Counted from the stretch's first letter, positions 10,701 through 19,477 are shown. The stretch: DNA of 64,000 nt from Candidatus Hydrogenedentota bacterium (GCA_035416745.1 DAOLNV010000005.1:1-64000); one strand, 5' to 3'. Numbers and translations are program-made. Notes: generated from the sequence alone by a model not told the origin.

Positions 10701-11452
10701 TCCGGCAGGCCGGGCTTGCTACCTTCAGCTACGTAAGTTGTCCGGCGATACCCTTCGCTGGCATAGACGATTTGATAGGTATCGGTCTTGCTTTCTGGAT
10801 CAGCCGACGAAGGACCGATGCCTACGGCAAACGACAGCATGGGCTGGATATCTATGATTTGCGATAAGAAGCCTAGGAGACCTTGCTTCTTCTCGGGATT
10901 GAGGTATACGGGAGCAACGGTTTCGGCCGCGTAGGAGCCGTAAAGGAAATCGACATCCATAAACATGCGTTCGGTCGTCGTTTCTGCCCATTTCGAAGGC
11001 CCATTGTCTTCACCGGAGATAGTATGGATGCTCTCGTGGGTGCTCACGACAAAGCGCCCGGCTTGATCGAATATGCTCAGAATAGTCGGCACCTTGGAAG
11101 AATGGGTTGTCTTTACGATCTGGTCCAGGAGACGTTCCCGGAGCGTCTCACGGACGGCGGGGTCCGTCAGCGCCGCGGGACCGCCCGTTGGCCCGGGGCT
11201 CAGAGCTGCCACGATCTTGGGATCTTGGGAAAGACCTTCGATCTTATCCAAATAGGGTATTGAGGCGATGCGCAGACCGTCGGCCGTCTTGCAGGCCGCA
11301 ACGAGAAGAGCCTGTTCCACGGCGTTGCTTTGGCCTTCGCGGGCGGTGATGTATCCGACAATGACGGCAATAACAAGGGGAAGGATTGCCACCTGCAGGA
11401 TAGTATTGAGAATCTTGCGTTCGATTCCGCGCCGTGGACCAGAAGCGCTCAT
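7787..11452 (-). CDS. Membrane hybrid sensor histidine kinase (HAMP-PAS-GAF-HK-REC-REC)
   Basis: 1221 residues. TM1 about 20-37, a periplasmic sensor of about 280 residues (dCache-like size), TM2 about 320-342, HAMP about 343-398, PAS about 405-515, GAF about 545-690, HisKA with phospho-acceptor His731 (SHELRTP), then HATPase with N-box NLLSN (846-850), DTGIG (878-882) and GGTGIG (907-912). Two receivers follow. The first (about 965-1080) keeps a candidate acceptor Asp1020 but lacks the N-terminal acidic pair. The second (about 1095-1212) is canonical, with DDD 1101-1103, Asp1145 and Lys1197. ATG at 11452 has GGAG five bases upstream. The cognate regulator lies 21 nt upstream in the same transcript, and the exporter genes follow. 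Confidence 0.93.
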   Translation of the reverse strand: MSASGPRRGIERKILNTILQVAILPLVIAVIVGYITAREGQSNAVEQALLVAACKTADGLRIASIPYLDKIEGLSQDPKIVAALSPGPTGGPAALTDPAVRETLRERLLDQIVKTTHSSKVPTILSIFDQAGRFVVSTHESIHTISGEDNGPSKWAETTTERMFMDVDFLYGSYAAETVAPVYLNPEKKQGLLGFLSQIIDIQPMLSFAVGIGPSSADPESKTDTYQIVYASEGYRRTTYVAEGSKPGLPELSVESTDATLSRILRNSQSPQYGTCRIDGYVTTANTHEDVFLAYAQMFDNMNLYVVVYRSAAKALRNIHLAGIIAIVFSVGVIAILCLNAYLNIHNSIVRPLSLLNEGAQIIGQGDLDLKLKIGTGDEIEELAQSFNKMALALKRNVRQLESSEEKYRGLVTWMRDGIFHTDPAWLLDFMNPSGVEIFRFHNVEECIGKSISGMFYNPDDFTQLVTELQQKGFIERRRVWMKRRDDRAIIVELSANTIYGDDTIVIGYEGIFRDLSKSVRLEREARDRAERLSAISQIANVINSSLEAGRLYESLVVEIKRLIDFDFASLALLDDQGDTFEIRQLWPEVKTVERDKGRLDDETSSAAWVARERQRLIVADFTKEDVPFTNREFSSDARSCLCVPLYATGRIVGTFNLASNRREAFRRHDAAVLEQLAPHVAVAIRNANLLENLQDSLEDVTLAREKLHAANEELKSLDEMKTNLLSNVSHELRTPLVAVMGYTDMIYNEKAGAINKTQKEYLSISLRNIERLVTLIENLLDFSRLHQGTEPLVFEAFDLVDCAKISIQTMKPVADSRSVDLLLNAPGQPVIVEGDKGKIGQIFNNLLSNGVKFNRKGGNVTVTLRPGTEDVEVTVSDTGIGIPPEALDKVFTRFYQFDSSSTRKYGGTGIGLSIAQDIARLHGSRITVSSEIDQGTTFRFSLPMKKVAGERAMPPPAVGEILPPTAAEILVELITKDTALSNHIRALLTSEGVNIIQAADAAQAIVLARRHSPDCVVADVNMPGDGASTLDALFADGTAGTLPIVMITNDEDMFERYRPLVAARLKREFRKSTLLSSIHNAVSQPPTAGPSLGGKILCVDDDPDIVIFMRRCLEAEGYEIDDCDSGEEALRRLQSRDYALVLLDIAMPGIDGWETCRRIKTSASLAGIKVYMVTAKPIDAKNPLIKSSGCDGFIQKPFHPEDIVEIISGLVRRPHTAKKV

Positions 11453-11473
11453 AGTGTCTCCGGACCGCGGTAG

Positions 11474-12058
11474 CTATTCGACAATGCGACCGCGGCCTAT
11501 CAGCTCGCGAACTTTCTCCAGGAGTTGATCAACCTTAAATGGTTTGGCCAGGTATTCGTCGGCGCCGCATTCGAAGATCCGTTCGATGTCCTGTTCTTTG
11601 GTCAGGCATGTCACGGCCATGATGGGGATGCTGCGCGTTAGCTCATTATTGCGCAAAGCTTTCGAGACCTCAAAACCGTTGATCTCGGGCATCAGGAAAT
11701 CAAGGAGGATCAGGTCGGGGGACAACTGGGCTGCGCGTAATCCGACTTCTGTGGCGTTGCTGACCTTGATCAGCTCGAAACCTTCGTCCGTGAGGATATT
11801 CTCCATCAGGGCGAGGGCATCGGGGTCGTCGTCGACAATCATCACCCGTTTCTTGACCGGACCCTTGTCTCTCGGAAACATATCGTATTTTTCGCGGAAA
11901 CTGTCCAGATCCCCCTCGAGGATTCTGTAGTGGCCGCCCGGAGTACGCGAAGCCTTTATCAGCCCTTGTTTAATCCAGTTCTTGATACTGTGATGCGTGA
12001 CATGGCAGATCTTGGCGGCTTCGAATGTAGTGAAAGCTTTCTGTTCGTGGTCACTCAC
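11474..12058 (-). CDS. MerR-type HTH fused to receiver domain (response regulator)
   Basis: 194 residues. An N-terminal winged helix of the MerR/excisionase type (about 8-55; TFEAAKICHVTHHSIKNWI, then GGHYRI) is joined by a short linker to a receiver (70-190) with acidic pocket DDD 75-77, acceptor Asp120 (LILLDFLMP) and Lys172 (AKPF). Having the DNA-binding domain ahead of the receiver is the reverse of OmpR/NarL proteins. GTG start at 12058 with GGAGG ten bases upstream; GTG AGT GAC fits better than later codons. It is first in the unit with the hybrid kinase and ABC exporter, so it is the likely transcriptional output of that kinase. Its DNA target is unknown. Confidence 0.9.
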   Translation of the reverse strand: MSDHEQKAFTTFEAAKICHVTHHSIKNWIKQGLIKASRTPGGHYRILEGDLDSFREKYDMFPRDKGPVKKRVMIVDDDPDALALMENILTDEGFELIKVSNATEVGLRAAQLSPDLILLDFLMPEINGFEVSKALRNNELTRSIPIMAVTCLTKEQDIERIFECGADEYLAKPFKVDQLLEKVRELIGRGRIVE

Positions 12059-12145
12059 TAGAGATTAACCTCCCGGCCTGAAGAAACTTTACAGTGACTC
12101 GCCATTTTTCCCGTTCGGAATTCGCAGAATACTCAGTATGTGGAA

Positions 12146-12174
12146 AGTATAGCCGCGCGTAACCGTTTTGTCAA
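12146..12174 (-). promoter_or_regulatory. Sigma-70 promoter for regulator/kinase/exporter unit
   Basis: On the minus strand, a perfect -35 TTGACA (12169-12174) is separated by exactly 17 bp from -10 TATACT (12146-12151), five of six matches to consensus. The -10 lies about 88 nt upstream of the GTG of the HTH-receiver gene, leaving a leader of about 80 nt. This is the strongest promoter I could see in the window and implies constitutive basal expression. The rest of 12059-12257 holds no gene; a small palindrome GGCCACATGGCC sits at 12245-12256, next to the end of the TPR gene. Confidence 0.7.
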
Positions 12175-12257
12175 ACGCGGGTTATGAAAAGTAAGTGCTG
12201 ATTTACCCGTATTCTCTCTTTGTTTCACGAGGGTTTTCCCTTTTCGGCCACATGGCC

Positions 12258-13862
12258 TTAATGCAATAACGACAAGGCATTACGAACTGCGAGAGCCTCT
12301 TCCGAGCCCATTCCAGTTGCCAAGAGCGGAATCTGCCATGGATATAGGGCCGCTACAAGTCTGTGAAGGATTGCCCAGACCGAAAACACGCAGAGAAACA
12401 ACCCCAGGGTGGTACCCAGGAAGCGGCGAATCATCAGAATATAGGCGGCTCGCCACCGCGCTGTGGCGGCGGCATTGCGTTCCGGGGATTGGGGTGCATC
12501 ATGCCCGGTCTCTTCTGCTGCTTTCCGAGGATTCACAAGAACGAGCATGGGATACAGAAGACCGGCAACAGCCGTAGCGCCCAGCATCAGAAGCCAGATA
12601 TGACGCAAGATGGGCACAATATCGGTTTCGCTGGTTTGCTGAAACCAAGGCGCCGCCGCGATGAAAAGGCCCAGGGCTAAAGCGCAGACCGCCATCATGA
12701 TAGACCCTCTAAGCCCGTGGGCGATGGCCCAGCCATTCCTGTTGGCGCCTATGCAGCGTGCAAGAAACGCGGTAGCGCAGGAAAAGACGCCCAAGGCCAG
12801 GACGGCGAAAAAAGGCGCGGCAAAACAAGCGAACTGCCGCGCATTGGTATCGCGTTCAATGACGGGTTGGCGGGAGTTTTCGAAATCGCGCAGAATGCCC
12901 AGGGCATTGCTGAGTTCGGCTTCTCGCTGAGCCAGCGCATCGTCCGGGTGGCCCTTTTCTGTCTGTTGTATTCCCTGCCGCAGACGCACGGTCTGAAGCC
13001 ATAAGTCGAGGCCTATCATTGCCTGGGCCGCGCTGCCCGCGCATGTGTCTCCGCTTCCATCGGAAGACAAGGCGCTCCGGGCGATTCTATCCCCGGCCTT
13101 TCCCAGAGTCTGGAGCCACGAGTCCCAGTACTGCGTGTGGCCTTCCTCCATATGCCTTCTGGCCACCAAGGTGATGTACGCCTCGTAACGCATAACGGGG
13201 GCCAGGCATTCATCTATTACTTCGCGCCGCAACTGGGCATACTGACTGCCCTGTTGGGGGAGTTTGGGATGCCACAGCGGACGCGGAAAGACGATCTGCT
13301 TGCCGCTGCTGTTGGCCTGGGCGATGAGTTTCAAGGATTCCTGAAGAATATTCGCCTCGTCCTGCAGCGTCCAGGGAATAGTGGTCGCTTCAAGGTAGGA
13401 AGGAAGCGCGTTATCAGGGGCGTTACGGGCGGCGTCTCGAAAACGTTCGCGCGCCTCTTCGAACTTGCCGGCCGTGAACAGACGGCATCCGTACCGAAGC
13501 GCAAGCATCGCGTTGCCGGGGTCTAACTCGAAGGCCTCCTCATAGACGGGCAGAACCTCGTCCTCCAGTTCTCGTTCGGCAAGCGCCTGGAGGTAGCGGG
13601 GATTGGGGGACTCACTGGCTGCCTTGTCCCGCATGACGGCTTGTCGCAACAGAGGCCGGGCAGACTCCTCGTGTTTGGTCAACGCGCTCAGATACAGATT
13701 CTCAGCCCGTTCAAAGCCGATGAAATACTCAGACAACCACAAGGATATCATCAGGATAACGCAGGCGGTGACACAGAAGCGAAATGACCAGCGCGCTCTG
13801 CGGGCGCCGATCAAGTCGCCGCGGTCGCCATACGCCGGAAACTGCGGGGGGCTTGTGCTCAC
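12258..13862 (-). CDS. TPR-containing inner-membrane protein, unknown function
   Basis: 534 residues. One N-terminal membrane anchor (about 27-47) precedes an alpha-helical TPR region (about 60-170, with a typical NAMLALRYGCRLFTAGKFEEA repeat core split over residues 117-137). A long soluble middle follows, then at least four C-terminal hydrophobic segments, beginning with FAAPFFAVLALGVF and LRGSIMMAVCALALGLF. GTG start at 13862 overlaps the stop of nothing upstream in frame but shares GTGA with the pgi stop at 13859, so it is translated with pgi. No catalytic motif is visible; a scaffold or envelope role is possible. Confidence 0.75.
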   Translation of the reverse strand: MSTSPPQFPAYGDRGDLIGARRARWSFRFCVTACVILMISLWLSEYFIGFERAENLYLSALTKHEESARPLLRQAVMRDKAASESPNPRYLQALAERELEDEVLPVYEEAFELDPGNAMLALRYGCRLFTAGKFEEARERFRDAARNAPDNALPSYLEATTIPWTLQDEANILQESLKLIAQANSSGKQIVFPRPLWHPKLPQQGSQYAQLRREVIDECLAPVMRYEAYITLVARRHMEEGHTQYWDSWLQTLGKAGDRIARSALSSDGSGDTCAGSAAQAMIGLDLWLQTVRLRQGIQQTEKGHPDDALAQREAELSNALGILRDFENSRQPVIERDTNARQFACFAAPFFAVLALGVFSCATAFLARCIGANRNGWAIAHGLRGSIMMAVCALALGLFIAAAPWFQQTSETDIVPILRHIWLLMLGATAVAGLLYPMLVLVNPRKAAEETGHDAPQSPERNAAATARWRAAYILMIRRFLGTTLGLFLCVFSVWAILHRLVAALYPWQIPLLATGMGSEEALAVRNALSLLH

Positions 13863-15226
13863 CCTTCTCCTCCCATAAGCTTGCGGGCAATTTTCTTGCC
13901 ATACTCGACTCCGGGCTGGTCGAACGCATTCACATTATAAAGACGGCCGGCCATGGCGGTCTCGAGTTCGAGCATATAGAGGACTTGGGCCACCGTGTAT
14001 GCAGTCACGCAGGGCAGGATAATGCGCGATACGGGCCGCTGGCTTATTTCCAGTGCGTCGATCGTGCCCTGAAGTTCGGCCGCCATCAGTCGGTTCATGC
14101 TGGCCCCGCGCAGGTAACTCAATTGCTGAATCGATGACAAGGTCTCCGGGATCTTAAGCGCCTTGGCGAATTTCTTGACCTCTAGAGTGTTGATAAGCTT
14201 GTTGTTAGGGCCTTCGCGATAGAGCTGGATCTGGGAATGCTGGTCGGTCGCCCCCAGTGCCTTGATGGGGGTCTGTCCCGCGAAAACCTCTGTGCCGTCC
14301 AAGCTGTATCGCTTGCCCAGGCTTTCGGCCCATAGCTGGCGGTACCAGTCGGCAATGCTATAAAGGCTATTCGAGTATGCGAACATCACGGACATGACCT
14401 TGCCCTTCTTCACGTCCGACAGGTATTGGACCGCTGCCCGAAGATAGGCGGGATTGGACTGAAGGTCGTCGGCTTCACAACGCCGGTCCATGGCCGCGCA
14501 CCCCTGCATCATGGCGTCGATATCCATGCCAAGCATCGCTGCGGGAAACATGCCGACGGGCGAAAAAACCGAGAACCGCCCTCCTACGTTGAGAGGCACG
14601 GCGAATTCGGTGAGGCCGTACGCGTCCGCGACAGGGTGTAGAAGACTGGGCGGCGCCTGGGGCATACGCGGATTGGTGGTGACCACCACATGGTCTTTCA
14701 TGGCGTCGCTGCCCAGCTTTTTCTCGATTTCGCCGGTTACGATCATGAGCTGGCTCATGGTTTCGGCGGTGCCGCCCGATTTTGAGATCACGTTGTAAAG
14801 CGAATTCTTGGGAGGACAGATCCGCATCATTTCTCGAAAAACAACGGGGTCGATGTTGTCCATGACGAACAAGCGGGGCAGACCTTTACGTGCCCGTTTT
14901 GTAAGTAGATTGTGGTAGGGTGAAAGCAGGGCGGCGCCCAGCGCAATAGTGCCCAGTGAGGAACCGCCGATCCCGAGCACGACGAGATTGTCGAATCCCT
15001 TCTCTGTGAATCTTTTCGCGGCATCTTTCACATCAGCAAGGACATCGGTCTGTTTGTACAGGTCCCAGAACCCGTATTTTCCCTCGGCTCGTTCGTGCTG
15101 GAGAATGGAGTGCGCCTTGGAGACCTCCTGCTGGATTTCTTGTAGCTCCCCAGGCGTGATGCCGTGCTCCGGCCCCACAACTTCCGCTTGAGCACGGAAG
15201 ACATCGATGCGGATATCAGGATTCAT
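13859..15226 (-). CDS. pgi: Glucose-6-phosphate isomerase
   Basis: 455 residues. Interconverts glucose-6-phosphate and fructose-6-phosphate in the cytoplasm (glycolysis/gluconeogenesis). Family motifs are clear: VVLGIGGSSLGTIALGAAL in the first SIS subdomain, KSGGTAETMSQ at the sugar-phosphate site, and GGRFSVFSPVG. The size matches the shorter bacterial class (Bacillus/Thermotoga type, about 450) and not the 550-residue enterobacterial enzyme. ATG at 15226 overlaps the stop of the upstream helicase by ATGA, and its own stop overlaps the TPR gene, so all three are translationally coupled. Confidence 0.95.
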   Translation of the reverse strand: MNPDIRIDVFRAQAEVVGPEHGITPGELQEIQQEVSKAHSILQHERAEGKYGFWDLYKQTDVLADVKDAAKRFTEKGFDNLVVLGIGGSSLGTIALGAALLSPYHNLLTKRARKGLPRLFVMDNIDPVVFREMMRICPPKNSLYNVISKSGGTAETMSQLMIVTGEIEKKLGSDAMKDHVVVTTNPRMPQAPPSLLHPVADAYGLTEFAVPLNVGGRFSVFSPVGMFPAAMLGMDIDAMMQGCAAMDRRCEADDLQSNPAYLRAAVQYLSDVKKGKVMSVMFAYSNSLYSIADWYRQLWAESLGKRYSLDGTEVFAGQTPIKALGATDQHSQIQLYREGPNNKLINTLEVKKFAKALKIPETLSSIQQLSYLRGASMNRLMAAELQGTIDALEISQRPVSRIILPCVTAYTVAQVLYMLELETAMAGRLYNVNAFDQPGVEYGKKIARKLMGGEG

Positions 15227-17781
15227 GATTTAACCCCACTTTTCCCCAAGAACGCCTCCAGTGAAGTCAAAAGCGCATTCCGGGGCCCCTTCACGAGCTG
15301 CAGATGCGGCAAGGATCGGAGGAATACCTTCCCATAGTGCTTTGTAAGTATTCGGCGGTCAAGAATAATCACCGCGCCTCGGTCTGTCTTTCGTCGAATC
15401 AGCCGGCCAAAACCTTGGCGGAATTTGACGACAGCCTGAGGCACGGTATATTGCATGAATGAACTGCCGCCCGCCGCTTCGATGGCCTCAGCGCGCGCTT
15501 CGAGGACGGGTTCGGTGGGTACCCGAAACGGCAATTTTGGGAGTATAACACACTGTAGCGCTTCGCCTGCAACGTCCACGCCTTCCCAAAAACTGTCCGT
15601 GCCAAACAAGACGCTCGACGTATCGCTGCGAAAGCGCTCAATAAGACGTGTGCGCGCGATACTCCCCTGCTTGAGGGGGGTAATCCCCTGGCTCAGAAGG
15701 TCATCCTTGAGATGGCGGAAGACGTAGTCGAGCGCATAGAAAGAAGTGAACAGGACAAAAGCATGCCCCTGGGTGACGTGAAGAATCGACCGAACATAGT
15801 CGACGACTTCCAGCAAAAAGGTCTCCGAGTCAGGCGTAGCGATATCGGTAGGGATGGCCAACATGGCCTGGGAGGCGAAGTCGAACGGCGAATCCAGTTC
15901 CTCAGCAGTCACGTTCCCGGGCTCTACCATGTCCAGCCCTATTCTGTTGAACAAATAATCGAACGTGTGGTCAACGGTGAGGGTTGCCGAGGTCATGATC
16001 ACGCTTTTCAGGTTGCCATACACCCACTCGGAGAGCTCGGGTCCCACATGCAGCGGACACCGTGCGATGCGGACGATTCGGTTGTTGCGGCCGTCAATTT
16101 CTACCCAGCGCACAGTGTTTGCGGGCAGTTCGCGGCTGGTCCCCTCCACCAACACGTTCGCAAGCCGTGTCAGCCGGTCTCGGTAACCTGCCAATTGCTG
16201 GACCTCCCCCGCGATGGGGGATTCGCCGTCATCCTCGCGTAAGTCCAGTTCGAGCAACTGCTTATGCAATTGGGCGGCGTGCTCGGCACAAGACCTGAGC
16301 TCTTCCGTTGCGGGGAGCACGTACGTTGTGTGGAGCTCGCGCAGGCTTGGGTCGCCCAAAACCTCTTCGGTCAAGCGCCACTTGATATCCGCGCCGATTT
16401 GCCCGCATTTTGCCGCAGTCAGTTCCCGCAGGGCATCAAACGCGACGGTAAGACACTCCCTTGCCGCCGCAAGACAGGGAAGCAGGAGGTTGTCTATGAG
16501 GTTGAGGGGCGCGTCGATGCTGGCCATGGACAGTTTGGAACAGTGCTTGATCAGTTTCATCTTCAGAAACGGGAGAAGGCCGCGTTCCCGGCCCCTCTCC
16601 GTTCGGATGAAACGGCCGAGAAGGCGTAAGGAGCCGATTCGTGTGGCTTCCGCGCCAAAGTACTCGGTTGCGGAGTCCTCGATATTGTGGGCTTCGTCAA
16701 AGATCACGCGTCGGAATGCCGGCAACACGGCGAGCGAGGAGAAATTGCCTGCCTCCTTCTTGATGGCGAGGTCCGCAAAGAGCATGTGATGGTTCACCAC
16801 GATCAAGTCGGCTTTGGCGATTTCCCGGCGGGCTTTTCCCACGAAACAGCGTTTCAGATTTGTGCATGTTGTGAATTGGCAGGTATCGGCCTCCGAGCAG
16901 ACCTGTTCCCAAATATCGCGGCCGGGAGCGAACGGCAGGTCCGAGAGCGTGCCGTCTTCCGTTTTTCGCGCCCATTCCGCAATGGCTTTGAGCTGTTCCT
17001 GGTCTTCCTCGTCTTCAAACAGGGTCGCCTCAGCGAGGGCTCTTTCGAGGCGTCTTGGGCATACGTAGTTGCCACGTCCTTTTACGAGGACCGCTCGTAC
17101 CGGCTTTTCGAGAGCCGGCAGAAGGTCAGGGATATCCTTCTGCATAATCTGTTCCTGCAGATTGATAGTTCGCGTGGAAATCACGAGACGTTCTCGGTTA
17201 CGGATGGCCCACTGCGCGGCCGGAAGAAGGTAGGCGATCGTCTTCCCGATGCCTGTCGGCGCTTCGATGACCGCAATGCCTTGCTCATTAAAGGCCTGCG
17301 CGACGAGGGCCATCATTCTCGCCTGTTGGGGGCGTACTTCGTAATGAGGGAGCGTGCGTCCCAGGACGCTTCCCGGAGACAAGGCCTTCTCGAGTTCGGG
17401 AATGTCCAGGGGCTGGGTGGCCTGTTCGCGGCAGGGTTCCACCATCACATAGGCCCGGGACACGGCATTGTCGACGATGTAGACCCCCAACCCATGGAAC
17501 CCGAACAAGGAAGACAGCTCGAGGTCCGCTTCGGAAGGGCTGATGTCCCCGGACGGATGATTGTGGAGCACCACGTCCGCCCTGTCCGCCATTTCGACGT
17601 AGGCCGGCACGGCGGCGCCGTGACCCCGGGCGCATATGCGGACCTCATGCACAAGCCCGGTCTCATTCAGGAGGCCCGCAAAAAAGACTTCCCTCCCCCC
17701 CACTTCATCGATAGCTTCACGAATGGCCCTGGCTGCGCTTGCCGTAAAGCGCGCGGCTGCGTCCTGGCCGATAGTGCTCAC
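15223..17781 (-). CDS. RadC-like JAMM domain fused to DinG/XPD-type FeS helicase
   Basis: About 852 residues from GTG 17781, which has GGAG seven bases upstream; a GTG at 17865 would add 28 residues but has no Shine-Dalgarno. Residues 1-115 are RadC-like with a complete JAMM signature: Glu31, His73-x-His75-Pro, Ser83 and Asp86. Residues about 145-850 are an SF2 helicase: Walker A APTGIGKT (174-181), DEAH box in VIFDEAHN, and FeS-domain cysteines Cys241, Cys295, Cys301, Cys306, Cys312. The C-terminal helicase lobe has GTDSFWEGVDV. DinG relatives unwind DNA with 5'-3' polarity and act in repair. The JAMM part resembles RadC, whose biochemical role is unsettled. Overlaps pgi by 4 nt. Confidence 0.88.
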   Translation of the reverse strand: MSTIGQDAAARFTASAARAIREAIDEVGGREVFFAGLLNETGLVHEVRICARGHGAAVPAYVEMADRADVVLHNHPSGDISPSEADLELSSLFGFHGLGVYIVDNAVSRAYVMVEPCREQATQPLDIPELEKALSPGSVLGRTLPHYEVRPQQARMMALVAQAFNEQGIAVIEAPTGIGKTIAYLLPAAQWAIRNRERLVISTRTINLQEQIMQKDIPDLLPALEKPVRAVLVKGRGNYVCPRRLERALAEATLFEDEEDQEQLKAIAEWARKTEDGTLSDLPFAPGRDIWEQVCSEADTCQFTTCTNLKRCFVGKARREIAKADLIVVNHHMLFADLAIKKEAGNFSSLAVLPAFRRVIFDEAHNIEDSATEYFGAEATRIGSLRLLGRFIRTERGRERGLLPFLKMKLIKHCSKLSMASIDAPLNLIDNLLLPCLAAARECLTVAFDALRELTAAKCGQIGADIKWRLTEEVLGDPSLRELHTTYVLPATEELRSCAEHAAQLHKQLLELDLREDDGESPIAGEVQQLAGYRDRLTRLANVLVEGTSRELPANTVRWVEIDGRNNRIVRIARCPLHVGPELSEWVYGNLKSVIMTSATLTVDHTFDYLFNRIGLDMVEPGNVTAEELDSPFDFASQAMLAIPTDIATPDSETFLLEVVDYVRSILHVTQGHAFVLFTSFYALDYVFRHLKDDLLSQGITPLKQGSIARTRLIERFRSDTSSVLFGTDSFWEGVDVAGEALQCVILPKLPFRVPTEPVLEARAEAIEAAGGSSFMQYTVPQAVVKFRQGFGRLIRRKTDRGAVIILDRRILTKHYGKVFLRSLPHLQLVKGPRNALLTSLEAFLGKSGVKS

Positions 17782-18009
17782 TGGGATACTCCGGACAAAA
17801 CCGTCCCGCGAACACGCGCTGCGGACGGTACTAGATGAATGTTCATAAAGTTGCCGCAACAGCACAGGCTCAGTTTATGGCGAGTCGGATGCGGCGGCAA
17901 CGGATGCGTTCTTCTTCTGAGACTCTATTTAGCCAGATTCGCGCGAAAAAGTCGAACCCCAACCGAGAAGGGAGGCCAGGATTTCCGAAGCTGATTCATC
18001 CGATGCGGT

Positions 18010-18588
18010 CTACAGTGCTGGTTTCGAGATCAGGTTCAGAAATTCCGTTCGCGTGGGTGCGTCATTGTGAAAAGAGCCCAGCACGGATGACGTGGTCATG
18101 ATGGAATTCTGTTTCTCGACTCCGCGCATCATCATGCATAGATGCCTGCACTCCATGACGACCCCGACCCCTTCCGCCTGTGTTAAATCTTTGACTTGCC
18201 GGGCTACCTGTGCGGTAAGGCGTTCTTGAATCTGCAGACGGCGCGCATAGAAGTCGACGATGCGGGCCAGCTTGCTCAAGCCTAATACTTTGGCACGTGC
18301 GATATAGCCGATGTGGCAGCGGCCATAGAATGGCAGCATGTGGTGCTCGCAAAGGCTGTAGACCTCAATGTCCCGGCAAATAATCATGTTATTCGTCGAG
18401 GCCTCGAACAATGCGTTATTGATCGTCTTGTTGATGTCCGCCCTGTATCCGGAAGTCAGGAATTCAAAGGCTCTTGCGACCCTCTCGGGGGTCTTGAGCA
18501 ATCCTTCCCGATTGGGGTCCTCGCCGAATTCCACAAGTAATTGGCGAACCAATTCGGCAACACGTTCCTGATCGTACTTCTCATTCAT
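18010..18588 (-). CDS. folE: GTP cyclohydrolase I
   Basis: 192 residues from ATG 18588; the frame stays open further upstream only as an out-of-register read of folK. Converts GTP to 7,8-dihydroneopterin triphosphate, the first step of folate synthesis. The zinc site is complete: Cys and His in [13 protein letters not shown] and the third ligand in [11 protein letters not shown]. Also visible are the substrate motifs GRCHIGY and RLQIQERLT. It overlaps folK by 8 nt and is the last gene of the pterin cluster. The 228 bp between its stop and the helicase gene's supported start contain no gene. Confidence 0.95.
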   Translation of the reverse strand: MNEKYDQERVAELVRQLLVEFGEDPNREGLLKTPERVARAFEFLTSGYRADINKTINNALFEASTNNMIICRDIEVYSLCEHHMLPFYGRCHIGYIARAKVLGLSKLARIVDFYARRLQIQERLTAQVARQVKDLTQAEGVGVVMECRHLCMMMRGVEKQNSIMTTSSVLGSFHNDAPTRTEFLNLISKPAL

Positions 18589-19102
18589 GTTTTGACCAAC
18601 GCTCCCGGAGGGTCTCCGTGAACTCCATGTCAACGGTGACCCCCTCGTGTTCTTCGGTTTTGACAAGGTCCCGCAACGCCTTATCGAAGCCCGGTACCCC
18701 GAGATGGCCGTCCAACTCCAGGAGCGGCAGATAGAGGAACGGCCGCTCCAGGATATGCGGGTCGGGCACGATGAGGCCCTTCTCGTTGATAGTCTTGTCT
18801 TCGTACAATGCGATATCGAGGTCGATCGTCCTGGCCGCGTACTTGTCAGTCGATCTGACCCGGCCCAAGGCGCGCTCGATTTCACGAAGTATATCGTACT
18901 TCAATTCCTGGGGTGATGCCTCCGTCTCGAGCAGACAGGCTCCGTTAATGAAGTCGGCCTGTTCGGGGCGGTTCAAAGGACGGCTCCGGTAGAAGCGTGA
19001 GAGTGCGACCAGCCTGCAGGATGCAGCAAGCGCTTGCACCGCCCTGATGATGTTTGTCTTCGGATCGACGTTGGATCCTATGGTGATATAGGCTCTGGGC
19101 AC
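18581..19102 (-). CDS. folK: 6-hydroxymethyl-7,8-dihydropterin pyrophosphokinase
   Basis: 173 residues, typical HPPK length. Transfers pyrophosphate from ATP to 6-hydroxymethyl-dihydropterin. Family motifs in order: [14 protein letters not shown] at the N-terminus, [18 protein letters not shown], the Arg-rich active-site loop [22 protein letters not shown] (split here: [11 protein letters not shown] then [12 protein letters not shown]), and [17 protein letters not shown]. Two acidic residues in DLDI bind Mg2+. GTG start at 19102 lies 6 nt after the folB stop, and the 3' end overlaps folE by 8 nt. Confidence 0.95.
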   Translation of the reverse strand: MPRAYITIGSNVDPKTNIIRAVQALAASCRLVALSRFYRSRPLNRPEQADFINGACLLETEASPQELKYDILREIERALGRVRSTDKYAARTIDLDIALYEDKTINEKGLIVPDPHILERPFLYLPLLELDGHLGVPGFDKALRDLVKTEEHEGVTVDMEFTETLRERWSKHE

Positions 19103-19108
19103 GGCACT

Positions 19109-19477
19109 CTACTCGCGTTGACGGACAATTTCAACGGCCACGCTGCGTGCGAAGCGCAGCGCGCCCGGTTTATCCACCGTTACGGCAACACATTTCACTC
19201 GGGCATTCTCGAGACAGATACCAGCGATTTCCTGAGCAAGCCGTTCGAGCAGGCTGAAACTGGATTTCTCGACCATCGCGATCACCTGTTTCTTGATGGC
19301 TTTGTAGTCCACGGTGTCCGCAATATCATCGCTTTTGCATGCGGCACGGTAATCTGCCCACATAGTGATATTGATGATGACATCTTGCCTCTCGCGGCGT
19401 TCTTCGGGATAGATCCCGACGATGCACCGGCACATGAGGTCCCGGATATGTATCCTGTCATCTGCACTCTCAGCCAT
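19109..19477 (-). CDS. folB: Dihydroneopterin aldolase
   Basis: About 122 residues from ATG 19477, which overlaps the upstream SDR stop by 8 nt; a longer frame to 19534 would extend deep into that gene and is unlikely. Splits dihydroneopterin into 6-hydroxymethyl-dihydropterin and glycolaldehyde. The family pattern is visible: IHIRDLMCRCIVGIYPEER, then DTVDYKAIKKQV, SFSLLERLAQEIA with the binding Glu, and the catalytic Lys in VTVDKPGALR. Length equals the usual 115-125 residues. Confidence 0.93.
   Translation of the reverse strand: MAESADDRIHIRDLMCRCIVGIYPEERRERQDVIINITMWADYRAACKSDDIADTVDYKAIKKQVIAMVEKSSFSLLERLAQEIAGICLENARVKCVAVTVDKPGALRFARSVAVEIVRQRE

Noticed and set aside
16687..17838. 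383-codon plus-strand open frame opposite the JAMM-DinG gene
   Set aside because: Shadow of a gene with clear helicase and JAMM motifs.
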